From assembly GCA_023144675.1 (NCBI GenBank), contig JAGLFE010000338.1:1-10185 (forward strand): DNA of 10,185 bases. The letters are read 5' to 3'. Of the stretch, positions 6,337-10,185 are shown piece by piece (within the stretch, counting starts at the first letter, position 1; the number at the start of each line of letters is the position of its first letter). The notes beneath the pieces are model-generated. The model saw only the letters and a list, made by a program, of their open reading frames with translations. It was not told where the DNA came from and did no database searches. This stretch comes from Thiomargarita sp. GTDB taxonomy: Bacteria; Pseudomonadota; Gammaproteobacteria; Beggiatoales; Beggiatoaceae. Both the position numbers and the translations under genes were made by a program.

Positions 6337-6376
6337 CTTTTCTCATTCTCAATGTGGCGTTGGGAATAAGAAAAAG
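6337..6376. repeat. REP-like palindrome between convergent genes
   Basis: A long imperfect hairpin: 6338-6352 pairs with 6360-6374 over 15 positions with one C-A mismatch and one G-T wobble, around the 7-nt loop TGTGGCG. The core reads CATTCTCAA-loop-TTGGGAATAAG, a decayed form of the CATTCCCAACGC/GCGTTGGGAATG palindromes I recall as dispersed in many gammaproteobacteria. It starts 11 nt after the PilJ-domain stop. No U-run follows on either strand, so it is not a classic intrinsic terminator, though the stem could still protect the 3' end of the mRNA. Confidence 0.6.
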
Positions 6377-6428
6377 AGTTAATAGTTATCCTACATATCT
6401 AAAGTTCCGCAAAAGTAAAAAAATGGGG

Positions 6429-6523
6429 TAGTCTTAGATAAAGTAGTGATTGGGCTAAAATGTAGGTCGAGTACAACCAGACTTAAAACATTGAATAATT
6501 TACCACTACCTATTTTAGGACTA
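6429..6523. repeat. Imperfect 20-bp terminal inverted repeats, possible small element remnant
   Basis: TAGTCTTAGATAAAGTAGTG (6429-6448) matches the reverse complement of 6504-6523 (TAGTCCTAAAATAGGTAGTG) at 15 of 20 positions, enclosing 55 bp. The interior contains ATGTAGGTCGAGTACAACC, a weak palindrome reminiscent of the GTAGGTCGGGTT-type dispersed repeats of gammaproteobacteria. No coding capacity and no clear target-site duplication is visible. It could be a decayed MITE-like or REP-doublet element, or a convergent terminator structure. Confidence 0.35.
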
Positions 6524-6529
6524 TCAAAA

Positions 6530-7474
6530 TTATCTATTCAACCAATCTAAATAATTCCTAACGCCCTGTTCAACCGTTTGAAATGGTTTATCGTAACCAA
6601 TTTCACGCAAAGATTTTATATCCGCTTGGGTAAAACTTTGATAACATCCTTTTAAATGTTCTGGAAATGGAATATATTGGATTTTTCCCTTTTTATGCCA
6701 AGCAATAACAGCATTAGCAACATCATTAAAGGATTGGCTACGCCCAGTGCCAATATTAAAAATTCCTGATTTTCGAGAATGATCCATGAACCATAAATTA
6801 ACCTCGCTCACATCGTCCACATAAATAAAATCACGCTGTTGTTCGCCATTTTCATAACCATCACAACCTTCAAATAAGCGAACCACGCCTTCTTGTAAAA
6901 TTTGATTATTGAAATGGTAAGCAACACTAGCCATTTGACCTTTATGTTGTTCACGCTGACCATATACGTTGAAGTAACGCAATCCAACAATTTGTGATGT
7001 TGTAATATTTATTAATCGTTGCACATATTGATCAAATAAAAATTTAGAATAAGCATAAACATTTAAAGGAGATTCATAACAGCGTTCTTCAGTGAAAACT
7101 GGTCCACTTCCATAAACGGAAGCACTTGAAGCATAAATGAATGGAACTTGGCGAGATAAACAATATTGTAATAAAATTTTAGAGTATTCATAGTTATTGT
7201 TCATCATATAATGTCCATCCCATTCTGTTGTAGTAGAACAAGCACCTTGATGAAAAACCGCTTTAATGGTATAATGTACAAAATCTCGGTTAATAATTTT
7301 GTTTAAAAAATCATCTTTTTCCAAATAATCATAAATATCACAATCGACTAAATTTTTAAATTTTTCCCCTTTTGATAAATCGTCAACGACTAATATTTCA
7401 TTATATCCACGCTTATTAAGAGCTTTAACAATATTACTGCCAATAAAACCAGCTCCCCCAGTTACAATAATCAT
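6530..7474 (-). CDS. hldD: ADP-L-glycero-D-manno-heptose 6-epimerase
   Basis: Cytoplasmic enzyme of 314 residues (E. coli HldD is 310) that epimerises ADP-D-glycero-D-manno-heptose to the L-glycero form used in the LPS inner core. The short-chain dehydrogenase-type epimerase fold starts with the NADP-binding GGAGFIGS (6-13). The catalytic pair Tyr140 and Lys144 lies in VYAYSK, and Lys178 in REQHKGQMAS matches the extra catalytic lysine of HldD at the same number. Other family blocks are HQGACSTTTEWDG (75-87), LRYFNVYGQRE (165-175) and RDFIYVDDV (214-222). Its ATG (7472-7474) overlaps the hldE stop by one base (TAATG), and its RBS AAAGGAGAG (7480-7488) sits inside the last hldE codons, so the two are translationally coupled. 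The sequence looks fully functional. Confidence 0.97.
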   Translation of the reverse strand: MIIVTGGAGFIGSNIVKALNKRGYNEILVVDDLSKGEKFKNLVDCDIYDYLEKDDFLNKIINRDFVHYTIKAVFHQGACSTTTEWDGHYMMNNNYEYSKILLQYCLSRQVPFIYASSASVYGSGPVFTEERCYESPLNVYAYSKFLFDQYVQRLINITTSQIVGLRYFNVYGQREQHKGQMASVAYHFNNQILQEGVVRLFEGCDGYENGEQQRDFIYVDDVSEVNLWFMDHSRKSGIFNIGTGRSQSFNDVANAVIAWHKKGKIQYIPFPEHLKGCYQSFTQADIKSLREIGYDKPFQTVEQGVRNYLDWLNR

Positions 7475-8895
7475 TATTTCTCTCCTTTAATAATATTAAT
7501 TATATTGGTGGTAGAACAACCATTTAAAAGTTCTAAGGTTAAAACTTGTCCCCCATTTTTTTGTACACATTCGCCACCTGCAATTTCAGAAATTTTATAA
7601 TCATCGCCTTTTACTAAAATATTTGGTAAAATTTGGCAAATTAAATCTTTTGGAGTTTCTTCGTTGAAAGCAATCACCCAATCAACACATTCTAAGGCAT
7701 TTAGTACTAACATACGTTGTTCTAAATTATTAATTGGACGTTGTTGACCTTTTAATTGCTTAACTGAATTATCGGTATTAACAGCGACAATTAATCGGTC
7801 TCCCAATTGACGAGCTTGGGTTAAATATTGAATATGTCCAGCGTGCAAAATATCAAAACAGCCATTGGTCATTACAATCTTTTCACCACTTGCTTGTGCC
7901 GCTTTTACCAGTGTTTGCAAAGTAGATAAATTATAAATACCTTTACCATGTTGTTGATGTAGGGCATATTCAATTTCGGAAACAGTTACAGTCGCTGCTC
8001 CTAATTTAGTAACTACAATTCCGGCGGCTAAATTAGCCAAAGTAGTCGCTGCCAGCCAATCTTGTTCAGTGGCTAAACCAGCCGCTAAAACACTAATTAC
8101 CGTATCTCCAGCTCCAGTTACATCAAAAACTTCTTTACTATGGGCTGGTAAATTAAAAGGAGCATGATTTTTGCGCAATAAAGTCATGCCATCTTGACTA
8201 CGGGTAATAAGTAGGGCTTCTAAAGCTAATTCTATTATTAATTGCTGTCCTTTGGCAACGAATTCAGCTTCAGTTTGACAATGTCCAACCACCGCTTCAA
8301 ATTCAGACAAATTGGGTGTAATTACTGTAGCTCCATAATACTTGCTAAAATCATTGCCTTTGGGATCGACTAAAACTATTTTATCAGCAGCACGGGCTTG
8401 TTGAATTAAAATTTTAGGGTCAGCTAGTGTGCCTTTGCCATAATCAGATAAAATGATTGCATCAACCTTTTGTAAATAGTTGCTCATTTTATTCTGTATT
8501 ATTTGCATATCTAAATGGGCAAAACCTTCTTCAAAATCTAGTCTAATTAATTGTTGATTTCGGCTAAAAACCCGCAATTTAGTAATGGTAGGTACATTAT
8601 CTAAACGGGTAAAATCACAATCAATACCTTTCTCAGCTAATTGTTTAAAAACCCGATCTGCCGCTTCATCATTTCCTGTGGCACTAATTAAGCTTACTTT
8701 TGCCCCTAAAGCATTAATATTGAAAGCAACATTACCTGCTCCACCTGGCAACTCTTGCTCTTCTTTGATGTGAACAACGGGAACTGGTGCTTCAGGTGAA
8801 ATTCGTGAAGTCAAACCATGCCAATAACGATCCAACATGACATCACCAATAATAAGAATATGTGCAGTTTGAAATGCAGGAATATTAAAAGACAT
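7474..8895 (-). CDS. hldE: Bifunctional D-beta-D-heptose 7-phosphate kinase / 1-phosphate adenylyltransferase
   Basis: A 473-residue cytoplasmic fusion enzyme (E. coli HldE is 477) making ADP-D-glycero-D-manno-heptose for LPS. The N-terminal PfkB/ribokinase domain (about 10-315) has IGDVMLDRYW (16-25), the substrate-binding GGAGNVAFN block (51-59), and VTGAGDT with the catalytic base Asp264, the same number as in E. coli. The C-terminal nucleotidyltransferase (about 335-473) has TNGCFDILHAGH (343-354, the HxGH signature), a downstream VNTDNSV block, and NGCSTTNIINII (458-469), which resembles the family's STT motif. Both active sites are intact, so the enzyme should perform kinase and adenylyl transfer. 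The ATG at 8895 gives the expected N-terminus but has no convincing Shine-Dalgarno (TTTAAATTAAT precedes it). It lies 31 nt after the DNA methyltransferase stop on the same strand and overlaps hldD by one base. The GmhA and GmhB steps are not encoded in this window. Confidence 0.97.
   Translation of the reverse strand: MSFNIPAFQTAHILIIGDVMLDRYWHGLTSRISPEAPVPVVHIKEEQELPGGAGNVAFNINALGAKVSLISATGNDEAADRVFKQLAEKGIDCDFTRLDNVPTITKLRVFSRNQQLIRLDFEEGFAHLDMQIIQNKMSNYLQKVDAIILSDYGKGTLADPKILIQQARAADKIVLVDPKGNDFSKYYGATVITPNLSEFEAVVGHCQTEAEFVAKGQQLIIELALEALLITRSQDGMTLLRKNHAPFNLPAHSKEVFDVTGAGDTVISVLAAGLATEQDWLAATTLANLAAGIVVTKLGAATVTVSEIEYALHQQHGKGIYNLSTLQTLVKAAQASGEKIVMTNGCFDILHAGHIQYLTQARQLGDRLIVAVNTDNSVKQLKGQQRPINNLEQRMLVLNALECVDWVIAFNEETPKDLICQILPNILVKGDDYKISEIAGGECVQKNGGQVLTLELLNGCSTTNIINIIKGEK
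7480..7488 (-). promoter_or_regulatory. hldD ribosome binding site inside the hldE 3' end
   Basis: AAAGGAGAG on the minus strand also encodes the final Lys-Gly-Glu of HldE and is followed five bases later by the hldD ATG, which overlaps the hldE TAA. This is a typical stop/start coupling arrangement that keeps the two heptose enzymes expressed together. Confidence 0.85.
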
Positions 8896-8926
8896 ATTAA
8901 TTTAAAGAATTACAAATGTGCATTGG

Positions 8927-10185
8927 TTATTGATTTTTGTTCTCAATATTGAGATTATCAAGTTCACTCTTATCAAAAACTCTTGTTGATATAGTGGCTT
9001 TAATTAAAGCATCAATTACTGGAATAGAAACGCTATTACCAATTAACTTCATCCATCTTGAGCGATTTTCTGGAAGTTTAAAGTCTTTTGGAAACCCTTG
9101 AATAAGACAAGCTTCTTCTTTTGTTATTTTTCTATATTTATTAGTAACATAAATTTCTTCTAAAAAACGTTTTTTATAATCTTCGTTATTTATTGAAGGA
9201 ATATCTTTTAAAGCAATGTAATCATTTGTATCACTGGCAACTAAGGTCGGAAATAAATCAGAACGAGGCATAAAAATTCTATTTATACCGTTTATACCAC
9301 TACTGATTTTAGTATTTTTAAACTCAAAGCGTTTTTCTATACATTTTATAATATTTTTTTCCAAAAGGCTATCAATAGTTTTTGTGACAGAAATACCTTT
9401 AAATTTTGATTTCTTTTGTATTTTAAGCGTATCAACTACAAGAAATTTATTAATTACAAAACTTAATAATTCTTTTTGGGTTTCTGTTAATTCTTCTTTA
9501 TGATTTGGCAGTATTTCATAACGATATTCTACTTGTTTTAGTATTTTTAAATCAACTAATTCTTGCAATTCATTTTCTGTTATTGTTTTATCTAAAGTTT
9601 GAAAATGTTCTAAAGACAACGGATTACCGTCTAACAATCCAAATTGACGTTTTCTTCTATTTCTCAATAAGAGCAGGCAAATTTCTTTTTGTCTGTATGT
9701 TGTATCAATAATATCCCAAGAATGAATCGTAGTATGACCATTACGCAAATCATTGAATAAAAAATAATCATTGAAGCCATTTTTGCTCGAAAGGCTCATC
9801 TTTTTTTCTTGTATAGGATTGCTGAATAAATCCATTTGAATTTGTTCTCTATTATTCGTTTCAATACCTAAAATATCTGATAATGAAATATTCTGTTTAA
9901 CAGGTTTGGGTAATTTAAAATTTTCAAAATATTTTTTTCCTAAAAAACCAATAATATAAACCCTTACTCTATTTTGAGGTATTCCGTAATCATGAGAATT
10001 AATTATATAATGTTTTGCAAAATATCCGATCTTCTTAATTTCAGTTAAAATATATGATAATGCTTGTGAATTCCTTGGGTCTGCTAATCCTTTGACATTT
10101 TCAAAAATAAATACTTTTGGTTTTGATTGGTTTAACAAATAAATAGTATCATTCCATAGTTGCCCTCTATCATCATCAAATCCTA
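8927..10185 (-). CDS. C5-cytosine DNA methyltransferase, 5' end cut off by the window
   Basis: The C-terminal 418 residues of a C5-cytosine DNA methyltransferase, which transfers methyl from SAM to cytosine in a target site. The frame is open to the window edge, where it reads GFDDDRGQLWNDTIYL, typical of the stretch just after the catalytic PCQ loop (motif IV). The true start and the catalytic Cys are therefore outside, and the in-frame TTG at 10138 is not a start. Visible motifs are VI (FENV, about 10094-10105), VIII (GIPQNRVRVYIIGF, about 9944-9985), IX (YRKITKEEACLIQGFP, about 9089-9136) and X (IGNSVSIPV, about 9017-9043). Between VIII and IX lie about 250 residues, a long target-recognition region with a basic helix (LLLLRNRRKRQFG) and two winged-helix-like segments. 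Specificity cannot be read. It could be a restriction-modification or orphan enzyme; no nuclease is in view. hldE follows 31 nt downstream. Confidence 0.92.
   Translation of the reverse strand, partial: GFDDDRGQLWNDTIYLLNQSKPKVFIFENVKGLADPRNSQALSYILTEIKKIGYFAKHYIINSHDYGIPQNRVRVYIIGFLGKKYFENFKLPKPVKQNISLSDILGIETNNREQIQMDLFSNPIQEKKMSLSSKNGFNDYFLFNDLRNGHTTIHSWDIIDTTYRQKEICLLLLRNRRKRQFGLLDGNPLSLEHFQTLDKTITENELQELVDLKILKQVEYRYEILPNHKEELTETQKELLSFVINKFLVVDTLKIQKKSKFKGISVTKTIDSLLEKNIIKCIEKRFEFKNTKISSGINGINRIFMPRSDLFPTLVASDTNDYIALKDIPSINNEDYKKRFLEEIYVTNKYRKITKEEACLIQGFPKDFKLPENRSRWMKLIGNSVSIPVIDALIKATISTRVFDKSELDNLNIENKNQ

Noticed and set aside
8585..8773. Open frame on the + strand inside hldE
   Set aside because: It is antisense to conserved kinase-domain codons and has no family features; likewise 9505-9711 (+) inside the methyltransferase and 6808-6990 (-) inside hldD in another frame.
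10136..10138. TTG as the start of the cytosine methyltransferase
   Set aside because: The frame continues upstream to the window edge and encodes conserved family sequence (DDRGQLWNDTIYL), so the gene is truncated by the window and does not start here.

Overview
The window is AT-rich, densely coding bacterial chromosome. It looks like a Gram-negative gammaproteobacterium, probably a sulfur oxidiser of the Beggiatoa/Thiothrix type. That placement is inferred from three things: a DsrC-family sulfur-relay paralogue, a pair of ADP-heptose (LPS inner core) genes, and E. coli-like versions of cytochrome b561, HldD and HldE whose key residues fall at the same numbers as in E. coli. No rRNA, tRNA, CRISPR array or intact insertion sequence was seen.

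Layout. (1) 6-344 (+): a complete DsrC/TusE-like protein that lacks the penultimate (CysA) cysteine. It converges on (2) a minus-strand pair at 553-1950, a VUT/YhhQ-type queuosine-precursor transporter followed 21 nt later by a small class I SAM methyltransferase. (3) A 323-bp AT-rich gap, 1951-2273. (4) 2274-4688 (-): an 804-residue exported protein with two LysM domains and a duplicated C-terminal module carrying the same NFDGYQDI loop, resembling XAC2610-type domains. (5) A divergent promoter region, 4689-4841, then a b561-type di-haem cytochrome on the + strand, 4842-5354. (6) A 147-bp gap with alternative inverted repeats, then an exported protein made almost entirely of two PilJ-type sensor domains, 5502-6326. 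(7) A convergent 203-bp gap with two palindromic structures, one like the REP elements of gammaproteobacteria. (8) A minus-strand run at 6530-10185: a 5'-truncated C5-cytosine DNA methyltransferase, then hldE, then hldD.

How the genes relate. hldE and hldD overlap by one base and encode successive activities of the ADP-L-glycero-D-manno-heptose pathway for LPS. The methyltransferase lies only 31 nt upstream of hldE on the same strand, so they may share transcripts although their functions are unrelated; its restriction partner, if any, is outside the window. The transporter and small methyltransferase look co-transcribed. The LysM protein, cytochrome b561 and PilJ-domain protein are all envelope proteins, but each has its own leader region and nothing shows that they form one system.

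The least ordinary items are the LysM/duplicated XAC2610-like fusion, the free-standing double PilJ-domain protein with its palindromic leader, the CysA-less DsrC paralogue, and the long target-recognition region of the cytosine methyltransferase. I found no clear new multi-gene system.
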